Origin: Physcomitrium patens
Lineage: Eukaryota; Streptophyta; Bryopsida; Funariales; Funariaceae
DNA: 64,000 nt
Reading direction: 5' to 3'
Assembly (NCBI RefSeq): GCF_000002425.4
Contig: NC_037258.1
Coordinates: 1,750,993-1,814,992, forward strand
Shown: positions 49,505 through 61,810 of the stretch, one piece after another
How positions within the stretch are numbered: the stretch's first letter is position 1
How the letters are laid out: the number at the start of each line of letters is the position of its first letter
Made by a program: the position numbers and the translations under genes
Notes under the pieces: generated by a model
What the model saw: the letters and a program-made list of their open reading frames with translations, nothing else
Database searches by the model: none
Told to the model about the DNA's origin: nothing

Positions 49505-50951
49505 AAGAGTAGATTATTGTTGTGGAGTCCTGTGAATTTATGAGTAAAACATGTTCATGTCGGAGGCTATACATGTCTTGCATATTCTTAGGGTTTGGGT
49601 CTGTTATTCTAATGAAACCAGCCGGCTAAACGACTGAAGCTAGTTGGAATGGCCACGCTGTCTTAGAGTGCACTCAACAGGCACTAAACACGCACACGCG
49701 CATAAATTGTGCACTGATTGTGTGAGACCAAGCTTGCAAACAGAGGAGCTCTGACTGCTGTGTAGCATTAGGATTTGTAGCTTCGTTGGTGCATGTAAAC
49801 CAGGCCAAGTCGAATTCTCACTGCCCGGCATTTGAACAGCTAGATGCAGTTTCGTTAGCGTGCAAGAACAGCGATTCGACGTACATCATAGACCATAGCA
49901 GTTTAGCCAGGGTTGAAAACAGTAACCTAGAATGCAGCAGGTTCACATTCTGCCGTGCATTGGAATCTTGCTTGCGCTTATAATGACTGGAATCAAATTG
50001 TCTTTCTATCAGTACCCAACAGTACTTCAGGAAAGCTTGGGATACACAATGTTGTCCAAACGTAATTATCTCCACGTTCCTGGAAATGTACCATTTTTGA
50101 ACAGTTACTTGCTCTAAGAATACGTTTAGCAGACCACCCCTTTGTAATTAGCGGACTCATAATAAGCACCTTTGTTTCGATGAACTAAGGCAGTGACGAC
50201 CATATTCCAAGTTACGGGTCCTCTGTAAAGGCAACACATCTTTGGCCAGTATATGATGCTAAAATCTAGCCTTCGCATGACACCGGAAATATCATTTTGC
50301 ATAACTGAGTTTTCACGCATGTTAGAAACTCCAGTGCATTCGAAGGTAAGGATGATGCGGCTTTCCGAATCGAGAAGGGCCTAGATGCCATAGCCTGGTC
50401 TAGTGAAGAAGTTTTCACTACAATCTAGGATCATCGCTGCACAGACTTCGCCATGCATAAATCAATCATGTTCTGACCTAATTTCGCAATCACACACTGT
50501 ACAGACAGACTGTGAACCTTCTATGAAGAACCTAGTAACAATGACCTTGATGAAAGCATATTAAAATGACTTGCATATGGCTTGGAGCAGCAAAACCACA
50601 GCAATTAGCCATCGAAAAGAGTTTAAACAAGAATAGAACAGTGCAGGAGTGCCATAACTATACATAATTAAAAAGTTGGTTGCTCGGTATAAGGATTAAT
50701 CAACACAGCAATTAAGTTTAAAATTCAACCAAGGAAGAACATAAATGCCCACACGGCAATTGTGATTCTAAACCTCCGACACACGAACTGCCCGCTCATC
50801 CGGATCAACGAAACCAGCTAATCCAATTACCTTAGCGATCTAGTCACGGCAGTCTCAAACGCAGCGCCAAGAGCTCCAAGATACAAATTTAGGTTTGCGG
50901 TGATTACGAAACCTCTAAACCACTGAGAAAATTCGATCGTGCAACACACCT
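49505..50951. other. Spacer between two convergent genes
   Basis: It presumably includes the 3' UTR of the CH-domain gene and that of the PDI-like gene, which are transcribed toward each other. No further coding sequence is recognisable; short frames near 49640-50320 overlap on both strands. Confidence 0.45.
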
Positions 50952-51383
50952 CTACAACACCGCTGCCTCTTCACTCTTTGCAGCCTTGGTGGCCTCCGCA
51001 TACTCCTGAAGCACGAACGCCTTCAAGGACTCCAGATCGCGCGCACCTTGATACTTCTTCACCTCCTCGCCGTTGTAAAAAATCTTCAGGCTAGGGTATG
51101 ATCGGATATCCGCCTTAGTGCAAGTCGCCTTGCTCGTGGTACAATCCACAGATGCCACTTCGATCCCGGATTCGTCCGCAAGGGCCGTGCCAAGCTTCTC
51201 CCATGTGGGAGCCAAAGTCCTGCAATGGCCACACCAGGGAGCGAAGAACTTGATGAACCACAAGGTATCCTGCTCCTTCAGTTTGTCCGCGTACGTGGCA
51301 TCGGTGAGGGAGACCACGTCCGCCGTCACGGCCATGACGGTAGCGCTTAGAAGCAAGAGAACAAGAACCCTTGAGGAGCCCAT
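50952..51383 (-). CDS. PDIL5-1: PDIL5-1-type single-thioredoxin protein disulfide isomerase
   Basis: 143 residues, intronless. Residues 1 to about 21 form a signal peptide (MGSSRVLVLLLLSATVMAVTA), so the product enters the secretory pathway. One thioredoxin domain follows: FFAPWCGHC with redox cysteines C51 and C54, and a cis-proline at P97 in SYPSLKIF. C81 and C88 are a further Cys pair. The small size, the SLTDATY start, the FYNGEEVKKYQG and LESLKAF segments and the lack of a second thioredoxin domain match plant PDIL5-1. There is no KDEL-type signal (the end is AAVL). It would form or rearrange disulfides of client proteins. The ATG at 51383 is preferred; an in-frame ATG at 51452 would add 23 residues ahead of the signal peptide. 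Confidence 0.9.
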   Translation of the reverse strand: MGSSRVLVLLLLSATVMAVTADVVSLTDATYADKLKEQDTLWFIKFFAPWCGHCRTLAPTWEKLGTALADESGIEVASVDCTTSKATCTKADIRSYPSLKIFYNGEEVKKYQGARDLESLKAFVLQEYAEATKAAKSEEAAVL

Positions 51384-52482
51384 CTCGCGTATCAAAATAA
51401 AACCTGTCAAAAACACTAGCGCCAAGGATGAGGTGAACCTTGCTTCTGGCACGTCGATTGTTCACTTCAACTCTTACAGATCTGGAAACAGAATCAAAAA
51501 CAAAGAAAGAGTTCCTGCTTACCTTGCTCTAGAAAATCTTTGCTATGTTTGAAAAGGAGTATGCAGTGGCTTCGACGATGAATAGGGGGGCTGTGAAGTG
51601 GACTCAGATTCTCCAACTCACACTAGAAGAATCCGAACCACGACGATAGGGACGCGATCGCATGTAGCCGCCGACCTAGACAAACACTCCATACGAACGC
51701 TTGAAGCCTGCGGTTAAACATGAGGGCCTTAGACCGCGCCTCTGATGGGGGCAACGTGGGGTCCCCATAACCGTTTAAATTGCCAGTAAGTTGGTGTGGG
51801 CAGAAGTTAACACTGTAACAACCTGCATCGAGGCTTAACGTTTAGTGTGAGTTTTGTCATGCATTAAAGCCCATAAAAGACAGTAGATTATTCTTTAAGA
51901 CTGTATAATGAACACACATTTGACAATATTCTCACATTTAAAAGTTTGTTATGAGAATCCACACTTTTGCTAATGAGTTATAGCTTTTTGGTTCTTCAGA
52001 TTGGCTCAACAAATCAAGTTCAAAATATTCCTTTAAACTACTGCGTTCCAAATCTTATTTGAGGAACATAATATTGATGAAATTTTCAAGAAATACCAGT
52101 TTCTTTGGTAATGTAAAAAAAATATAGCATTTCATTATCTTGTATATGTATGTATATATATATATATATATACATTCACAAATCATGAATTAGGGATTCT
52201 AATTTAAGTATAGATGCAAATTTTGATTTAATATTTATTTTTTAAAAAAATTGGGATAAAATCTTACGTTTTCGGGTATGAGTTTTAAACATAATGGTTC
52301 AAGTAAAATAAGAAGTTCAAGAAAAAAAAAAAAAAAAAAAATCTCATGTTTATAGATATTGTTAAATATCATATCACAATTTCTGCACTAGAAATCTGTA
52401 AGCACATAAAAAGAATTACTATAAGCTTGTCAAATATATATATATACACACACACACACATTCTTATCATTGGTGTTTTAAA

Positions 52483-52514
<32 letters not shown>

Positions 52515-52600
52515 GTCCAGGGTTTGAAGGTTGTTTTCATTATATTTTTTTCATCCTGCAAAAGGTTTTGCATTTGAAAACTAGAAATGCATATTCCTAG
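51384..52600. other. Upstream flank of the PDI-like gene and AT-rich spacer
   Basis: The first 450 bases have gene-like composition and likely hold the promoter and 5' UTR of the PDI-like gene. Beyond that it is AT-rich, with (TA)n near 52149-52171, a 19-A run near 52322-52340, (CA)n near 52446 and a 29-T run at 52486-52514. No gene is seen. Confidence 0.45.
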
Positions 52601-53340
52601 TTTGTAGCTTGCGAGAGGTGTTCGATGTTTAGCCCTAGGCTGAATCTATGAAGGGCGAATTTTGTACTGCATCCATACACCGTAGATTGTGTTGATGAAG
52701 TATAGGTGTGAAATATTTGTTCACACACAAAAAGATCAAAGTGTAAGGATGGGGAATGAGTACTTTTTTCATGATGCTACAGAAGTCGTTTATAGAAAGA
52801 TCGTGCATCGATCCGTAAAGGAGTTTAACTAGAGTGCCGTCATCGCAAGAGTGTGTGCTTGTTTGAACAATTGAAACTTAAGGCGTGTTTGTGGATGGCT
52901 TCGTAGTGTCGGATCTCGATCTGCTCTGCAACACTTGTAGGTCCCCGACGCTACCTTCCAAGTGCCGCATCGCATTATTTGTGCTTCTCTAATTCCGTGG
53001 CTATTGTTTGCTGCAGATTTGTCGGCCTCGGTATGGTTCTGTAAATTTGCGTCTAAGATTTCTTAGATTGTCAGGTGATCGTCTGGTGGCCTTCCATTCA
53101 GGATTTCGGGTCAGGATTTGGCCGCTTCTGGCTTGTCGTTTTCACAGCTAGTTGTAGTGCGTTGCTCTATCCTTTCCTTGCCAAGTTGAGGTCAGTAGCG
53201 GGCTACGGCAACAAGTCTTAATGCTGCGCTGTAATAGCGTGGAAGTGCTTGTCGGTGTACGACCTGTGCTATCGTATGTGCTTGGTCAATGGCGACTAGG
53301 TTAACCCGGAACAAGAGTAATGACGCTAGAAATTGATGCA
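52601..53340. other. Small higher-GC island, content unknown
   Basis: About 740 bases of near 48% GC by eye between two AT-rich stretches. No open frame of useful length and no RNA gene recognised. It could be a gene remnant or a noncoding transcript. Confidence 0.3.
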
Positions 53341-56300
53341 ATTCTTTCACGGTAGTTTTTTCAAAAATATAAAACTTTAAAAAAATCTCACAACTAACAG
53401 CGTACTTAATAATCTAATTTTAGCCCAAAATGTTTTTTTAGATTTTTTTAAAATAACATATTAAATATTAATTTTATTTCAACTACTTCTAATTATTAGG
53501 TGATGTACATATTTGTAACAACTATTTTGTTATTAGGTCCAAATTGCTATTTTTGCTATATATTATTTAACTGTAATTCTTTAAAATACTTATAACTTGA
53601 TACCTTTTTTTTTATATATGTTGAGCATGTATAATATACACTTCTCATTAATTAAAAAAATAAAATTAGTTACTGCATCCAAATGTACTTATAATTATAA
53701 AAATATAAATCTTAAATTTTTTAAAAACTTAATAAATATTTATAATTTTAAGTAACATATTTTACAAACTTAAAATTATGATATTTATTCTAAATTTATT
53801 TTTCATATATAAAGATAAAATATCAAATTGTATTATATTTAATAATTATAAATAAATAAATTAGATATGATTTTATTTAATTTGATATAATATATATAAA
53901 ATATAAGTACATGTAAGTTACTATTTAATAGATCTAAAGTCTAAATTTTAATAATTTGGACACAGGTAAGTCTAAAAGCTAGTAAGTCAAAAAATTCTAT
54001 CTAAACTTATCTTTTGATTAAAAGAAAGCTTGATTATTACCTTATATCGTCATTAGATTGTTTTGCCTCTTGTTGGTTACTGATGTGTAAGTATTAATCT
54101 TCAAATAGTTTATTTGCTAAATTTTATATTAAAAAAAATCCTTACCAACTATTAGTTTGAGCCAAATTCCATATACCTCAACATCAAAAGAAAGACCATA
54201 AAGATTGAACTTAGATAAAACAATAGAAGTACTAGAGTATTGATTTAGAAAATAATGTATAATTATAATTAATTTGAATGAGAATTTATAATAAATAATA
54301 ACAACAATGAACATGGCCCTTCATACTACCAACTATTAATATTCCAGGTGACTTATACTATAGTCTTTAATTGCTAATAACTAATTATCTTTTTGTAAGC
54401 AACAACTTATTCATCTCACATAATTTGTTCAAATCTAAACTTTTGGACATTTGATTCTTATATGAATTAAATATTTCTAATGTGTCTTCTATTATTTGGG
54501 CTCTATTGATATTGTTCTTATGTAACTTGAATATATCCTAGCTATCATTTATTCTCTAAATCTTGTTACTTTAAGTTTCCTAGAAGGGTTGATTCTTCCA
54601 AACTAACATTTATAAACTAGACTAGCTAATTATTATTTATACTAAAGTTTAAAAAATAATAAGTTTTATTTATTATATATTTTAATATTATTTTAACTCA
54701 TGTGAAATTTTACATTAAAAAAATATATGTACAAGGATTTTGTAATATATAAATATCGTAATATTGATGTTGTTTAAATTTTTAAATTTTTATTTTGATA
54801 TTATAAATTTTTAATTCATAATCAATTTCTAAAAATTATTTATCTATTATTTTATTTTATAATAATTTAAAAAATTGCAAAATATATTTTTAAAACATCT
54901 TTAGGAATGATATTGAATGTAAAGATAGTAGCATTAATAGTGCTAATAGCAAAGATGTACATAGTGTTTATTATAAAATTTGAAAATTCTTCTATCAATT
55001 AGATAATGGCATTAAGTCATTTAATTTTACATGATCCATCTTAAAAAATAATAAAAAATAAAAAATAAAATACAAACACTTTTTTCTATATTTACATTAA
55101 AAAAAGATCCTTCTATTAATAAAATCTGATGTATCTACTCTTTTACAAAGTATGCCAAGTAATAATACAATTTGAGATATCAACAAAGGGTTGTAAATAA
55201 AAAAATTACTTATTTTGAGTAGAAAATCATCTAACAGATTTTATTCCCTAAAAGATAATTGCAAGCAAACTAATATAAAACTAAATAATAAAAAAAAATA
55301 TGTTATTTACATTTATGATTTTAAATAAAGAGAATAATAAATTGTGCTGATTGGAAAAAATTAATTTAAATTGATTATGCCTACTTTTCATAAATTTTAA
55401 ATTTTGAAAGCATCACAAATAATATAGTAGACTGGTGCCTTGTAGTTTACATCTTCATGGCATTATATTAGCTATTATTGCATACAAAGGATATGGTAAT
55501 AATAAAAAAAAACTTCTAAACAAAAAATAGTTATCCTTTCGGATATAGGTTGAATATTGTAGTTAAGAAAAAACAATGTCTTTAGTTGATTTACTATATT
55601 CCAGATCTTGGTGCAAATATATATATCAATGGATACTTCTTACATCCAGTATAAATCCAAAAACTTGTGAAATTATTTTGAGTTTTAACATTAATTAAAT
55701 TAGTTTTTTAATATTAAAAATTAATACAAAGAAAAATTAAGTAATGTAGAGTAGTATGTAATAAATTATATATTCTATATTACTTGTTTTTAAAGAATAT
55801 CAATTTTTAAAACTAAAATTTTAATATTACAAAATATTATTTTATGAAATACAATGTGTTTTTTTCTTTGGAGATACTTTATGTTAAAGGCTTCTATCAC
55901 ATTATAACTAAGCATAATTTTTTTTATAAATAATTATAAAAAAATATTTATAAAATGATGCTTGAATTTTTTTTTCTTATTATAAAAATAACTATAAATC
56001 AATTCAATTAGCAATCAATTTGTCAATACTTTATAAGGTTTTTTAAATATGTTTAAGATTATATGATTTTTTTATGTAAAATATGTATTATTAAATTATG
56101 TTTTAAAATATTTATTATTATTTTAGAACAAAATTTAATTAAAACCATTAATCATTAAAAATAGCATATTTTGTTGCTATAAAATCTTAGATACGTGTGT
56201 GTATATGTACATAAATATACATATACATATATATACAAACTCATATACACATGATTTTATTCATTTATTTACACAAAAATTTACATTTTTTATAGACAAA

Positions 56301-56700
56301 TTAGTTGCATTAATAGAAATCAAAGAAAATATTGGGCCAATCAGCTTTAAAGATAATTGGTTTGTTCTTTGTTGTTGGAAAAAATTATTTTAAAATTATT
56401 TTCACATACCATTAAATGATATATATATATATATATTTATTTTAACTAAAAATTATCAAACTGGTAATAACCTATATAATAGTTAGATCCTTTTAGTTCA
56501 TTGTTTAACCATTGATTTACATGGGTTTCTCCAAACACCTGTGAGTATATCATTCTCCTAATGCAAGTGAGGATTATTTTCAAACAAAAAAATTTTACCT
56601 AGACACATGTTCACACATAGACATGCCTCATGTAATAGACATGGAACTATGCAAGACAGTTTTGTGCCAAATATGTAACTCAGATTGAGGACAATGAGGG

Positions 56701-56731
<31 letters not shown>

Positions 56732-56734
56732 AAG
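53341..56734. other. AT-rich DNA, no gene seen
   Basis: Extremely AT-rich with short homopolymers and (TA)n runs (near 56417 and 56700). Open frames here are short and low in complexity. Probably decayed repeats. Confidence 0.55.
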
Positions 56735-56912
56735 GGAATGTTAAAGAAACCTAGGTTTTTATTTAATTGACCTACCCATCATGAAGAATATGAGGGTATA
56801 CATATAGAAATGTTAAAGAGACCTAGGTTTTTATAAAATTGACCTACCCATCATGAAGAATATGGTAATCATGATGAATGTGGTTAATCTTCATTGGTCT
56901 ATTTAATATTCC
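56735..56912. mobile_element. MITE-like element with internal 72-bp duplication
   Basis: The ends GGAATGTTAAAGAAACC (56735-56751) and the inverse of 56896-56912 match at 14 of 17 positions, and TA-rich repeats flank both sides. Inside, a unit starting at 56735 is repeated at 56807 (to about 56864). Each unit carries AATTGACCTACCCATCATGA, closely similar to AATTGACCCACCTTATCATG in the element at 9615-9877, at the same distance from the end. They look like two members of one family. Confidence 0.55.
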
Positions 56913-59900
56913 TATGTATATATATGTGTAGAAGTTTCGAAACAGAAGAAATGAGCATAGAGTTTCCGAGTAGCTTTCAGAGCAATTCCCTTTGGAGCAT
57001 CCCAGACCAGCCAGTGTGTACGGCTTCCTTTCAGAACATTAATTTCTGACTCAGTGCTCGAACCCTCCCTATCTGCTTCCATTATCCCACGTTTGTCAGA
57101 GCCCCAAACGTGTTCAATTCCTCACGTGTTTTTGGTAAAAACATTCTCCAACGTGAATCATGCGCTTCTCCCGACTATCATCATTTGCATTCCAGCACAA
57201 CACCACCAGAATCTTGATCTTCATCCATTTTCGCCACCTGGTCCAATCCGTGAAAGGCAACAATGATGCCCGTCCTCACTACATCCAGAATCTCACATCG
57301 TGGCACAATTCAAACTCGCAGAATCTGTCCATCCTGTAACTATCATCCATCCAACGCTTGATGCTGAAGTGGACATTTTAGGGGTTTGGACTAAACATAG
57401 TGAAGATATTATACTCGTGGGTAAAACACGTGTTAGAAGTTTTCCTGTCGGTGCGGATCAGTTATCGAGGATCTTGGACGATCAGGAGCACTTTGGTCGG
57501 AAGGGCAATTGTCGTTACGAATCTTCGATTTGCGTTGATTTACTGGTCCATTCCAGGGAGCTGTTCACATGGTTAAGATGGTCGGATATTTGATCTCATC
57601 GGAGAGGATCTTGTAGTGTGATAGCGTTGCTAATTACCCGCCCTTCCAACTTTAAACTAATTTATCGACATTTGCTCTGGGTACAGTTTTTGCTCTCACA
57701 TGTTGCTTTGCTTAAGACACGGATTTCTATAGGTTGTCCAACCATCGGTAATGAGGTCGGTGCTTCCCAGTCTACCTGAGGAAGGCGGCACCGATTATAG
57801 AATGTGCGCTGCACTGAAACTGGTGGGTGGGCCCATGCACATTCTTAGACCTAACTCTGTGATTTCCGGGGGAGGCTGTAGAGTTTTTGTTTGATTGTGG
57901 CTTTCCTACTGAGGGTATCATGAAATCGGTAGCGATCTTCGCGACCCACGCTGGGCAATTGCCCGGGAATTTGAAACGTGCGTGAATAGGGAAGATGGCG
58001 GGGTAGGGGCATCGAGTAGCAGCTTGTAGCTATGGGTGATTCGCGAGCTCAATAATTTTGTGATTTGCGGTGGTGGCTTGTGAGGACGACTGCACACACT
58101 CTGAATGGGACTTGGAGTGTGTATGGAGTGCTCACGGACAGTGTAACCCTTGCGGTTCGGAGAGGATTCTATTTTTATGTATTTTGAGATTGTAGTTTAT
58201 TACTTTCGTGGGTTGAGAGCGGTGGTGCTTTGGTGTTGTGTATTGTGGTCTATCCACAGGGGTAGGCAGGTTGTGCTGGCATTGGCAGTGATGATCTGTG
58301 GGATATGATGTTGACGTATTCTTTGATGTTTTGTGTTTGGATTAGGACTTCGAGTGTATTTTGAGTGTGCTCCTTTATATGAGTGATTGTGGTGTTGAGA
58401 TGTTTCATTGTCACGTTCTTGGGTTGTTGGGTTATGGGTAGAATAGCAGCAGACATGCGGTCCGTCTTTGAGTCGCGGTTCGAATTGAAGGTGGAAAAGG
58501 GTGGATAAGTATAGGAATTTTTAATTCAGTGGTTAGGTTGAAATTTATGCGTTTGGCGTTTTCGAAAACGGCCGCTGGAGAGTAACGGATGTGCTGCAAT
58601 TTGTGTCAGATTTCATCCTTTTCTTAGCGTGAAGGGGAATGGTCAGTGGTTGAAGCTACCCTTGCGGAATCGATGTATTTATCTGGGGTTCGGGTGCGCT
58701 CTCAGTTCCTCTTAACGCACACTGAACGTATTTTCTGAATTCGTATTTTTGCTTTGTTCTTACGACGTGTTTGTGTAGCTCCTGTAGTTACCAGCTCACT
58801 TCGATTTTCGTTTCGTAGCAGAACATATATATACACCTATACATTATCCTTCCTATTTTGTACAAGTTTATTATGTCTAATAATTTATATTACTGTTTTT
58901 ATGCTTCCAAATGTTGCATGAGTTGACGATAAATGAAGTGTAGAAAAACCATAGTAATGGAGGTATTTTTCAGATTGTAGTTAGAGCTTGTGACAGTACT
59001 GATTGATTAGACTGTTCAATTGATTAGGCAGAATCGTGTGGTTTAACTTCAACTGGACAGTCAATCTGTATTTCAGGTCCTTTACATCATAATCCACGGT
59101 GAGCGCTTCCTGTTGAATTAGACATTGCTCTTGCATGCATATTGTACCCAACTGTGGCTTTGTAGGTCTTATCAATGCTGAAATGATTTGATGCTATCTT
59201 TCGCTTGAATAATTACGATCCATGTGGTTATCTGTTCGGTTTACTGTATATTGTATATTAGTCGTCTTTCATGTAAGTCTATTTCAAAAAACATTTTAGG
59301 TTGACGATTGTGACATTTTAGGCTTTCAGTAGATTCTTCATTCTTGAAGGTACACATGTCGTTGTGTAAGGAACCAAGAGCAGCTTGAGTAAGTTGTGGT
59401 TCGAAAGTGGATTTATGATGTCGGGCGTTTATTTTAAGTGACAAATAGGATGTACTTAATCAGAATATTAACGTAACCTGGTTCCTAGGTTGGTGATTTT
59501 GTTTGTTGCACAAGATGGACACGGATCTGTATTAACATGTATTTCTAGTTATAACTAGCTTACTTTGTATTAATAGATTTGGGGAGCCTTTTGTAAGGAT
59601 CATGTAAATGAGGATTATCTTTCCTTTTTTCTTTTTTTTACTCAGGTATCACTGCTTCATTTTGTTTTACAACCTCATCGTTGAAGAGTATTTATGATCA
59701 TAGATTTGTAGTAGCAAACAGTGGGAGTTGCGGCTGTAGGAAACCGCAGATTGTTTCGGTTAATCACTCAAATACTTTGTTATCTGAAACAGCCTTTGGC
59801 CACCCACCGGCGTATCTCTGAAGAATTTTAACCAACGTTGAGTTGAGGGGTTGGAATAGGCACATGGGAAAGTTGCATACATGCTTCATCTGGTAAAGCA

Positions 59901-61713
59901 GTGACGACATTCTCTGTTTCCATGTTCTCTCTTCTGTCTGTTACGTTTTTAAAAAAGTTCGGTCCTTCGTCGTTCGTCTCAAGGATTGTATGTGTCTCGG
60001 AGCATCTCATTCTGTTATTTGATTGTTCCACTGTAGGTTTAGACCTTCATCCTTGTCCAGGTATGCATGTTTTGGTATCTCCAGACTTCCACCTGCTTTC
60101 AGAGTATATGTCCTCATGTAGTCTTAAGTTGATTGATGGGTTTTCCATCCAATCATGTGTCATTTCAATGTACCCTAACTTGGTGTGGTATTGTTGACAA
60201 ATTCATGTTTGGATGAGCATCTGCGGGCAGTTTAATATGATTTTATTTTAGTTAATTAATTAATTATATGTGGAGCTCTTTGGATTTGAGCAACATGGTG
60301 AATGATGGAATTCGTCATGTTTGGCAGCCTCTGGAGCTTGAATATATTAACAATAACTGATTATTATAATTGCGAAATTTCTGATCAATTTGATAGATTG
60401 TAATTATCTAGCTCCAATGAAGTGTTATCGGTTTTCCTAAAGAAGGGTTTACCACGAGTTTTCAAAAGATGAATGAGGAACGTCACTGCTATGATAGGAA
60501 TCGTGTAAATAAAAGTGATTGTAGAATAGTCTTCTTGAAACGCGATACTAACTTCTCTCTTCTAGTAGGTTGAACTTTGTAATGATTTCTTTGACTGGGC
60601 AGTGCTATTGCAGGTGAAATTTCATTCAATTTGGGATTTCATTACCATGGCTAGGTTGGGGCTGCATGGTAACATGTTTCGCTTGAATACAGCGTTATTT
60701 TGATGGGAAAGCCACAATATATGAATTATACTTACATTTGCTTTTCCTTCTATGAAGAAAATTAAATTACGGTTGCACACATGATTATCTTTGCTGTAAA
60801 GATGTTACCATTGCAACCACAGTCTATCTAAGGTATTAGCTCTCTTGGATGAAAGTTGTACGAATTTTTGTCTGGCTTGTATCTTCGTTTAATCTTATCA
60901 AGATCCTAGTATGTTCTTGTTGTTCTCACAATCAAGAGGTAACTCCAACTCGGGTTTTTGTAATCTTAGTATTACCTATATTCTGTAATTGTTGTGTTCA
61001 TGTATCCCTGAATTATAGACGGTTACCTCGTTCAAATGAATTTCACTTCATTCTAAGGATTGGAATTGTTGTCGTGAAAATGTTTAATAGTGTATACGCT
61101 GATGCTTTATATTTCTAGCATTGTTCACGGATTTCTTCTTGCATGCTACTAGTTGGTTTGCATGGACTGCGCCAGTAAGTATTAACAACACTTGAGTCTC
61201 TCATCTTGGTTTATGCGAACAGATTATGATGCTAAGATGGTATTGTTGGCAAGAATACTGAATTTTATAGCACAAGCAGTTAAATTGACTCATGCAAGAG
61301 ATCAAAACTAGCTATGCTGTATGAGTCTAGTGTCAATCATGTATGAAGGAGAGCTGCATTGGATGTTTTTCATTTTTTATGTTTCAGCAAATAATTATGA
61401 ATTTTGCAGTTTTAAAGTTTTGGAGAAACTTTGCATCAGTAGGATCTTATCAATATTTTCAGCACTGATTTGAGCCGTTGCAGCTTTTCGAGATAATCTC
61501 TGAATCTTATAATGTTATGAATGGAACTTTATTTTACTGCGTAAATGCAATGACCTTGAGTGAACATTTGTTCACGAACTGCAGAGATGTGCAGAATTAA
61601 GCTTGGTTGATTAGTGCTTAACATACTGTAGGAAGTTTTGTAACAGCTGATGCTATTGCTGTTTTCTGATGCCATTTTCCAAATCTTTTTCTAATTTCAA
61701 CTGGTGAATGCAG
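56913..61713. other. Moderate-GC DNA, possibly UTR and introns of an unrecognised gene
   Basis: From about 56940 the composition is gene-like (near 43% GC by eye) but no known protein is visible. A 97-codon frame at 57300-57593 starts at GTG and has no recognised domain. It may be the 5' part of a plus-strand gene with long introns, with coding exons farther right; this is inference. Confidence 0.35.
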
Positions 61714-61810
61714 CTGACTCTTTGAAGTCCTTCATCTACGCACCCTCTGAAAACCTGAACATTTTTACTGCAGAGGAGTTTTATTTTGGTTCGTTGTGCA
61801 GCCCATTCAG
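61714..61810 (+). other. Candidate coding exon, product unknown
   Basis: 97 bases lie between a CTGGTGAATGCAG acceptor-like site and a GTAAGAAG donor. One frame is open through and reads DSLKSFIYAPSENLNIFTAE onward with protein-like composition. No family is recognised, and no neighbouring exon could be joined with confidence. Confidence 0.25.

Noticed and set aside
57300..57593. 97-codon frame
   Set aside because: It starts at GTG, has no recognised domain and no clear splice context.
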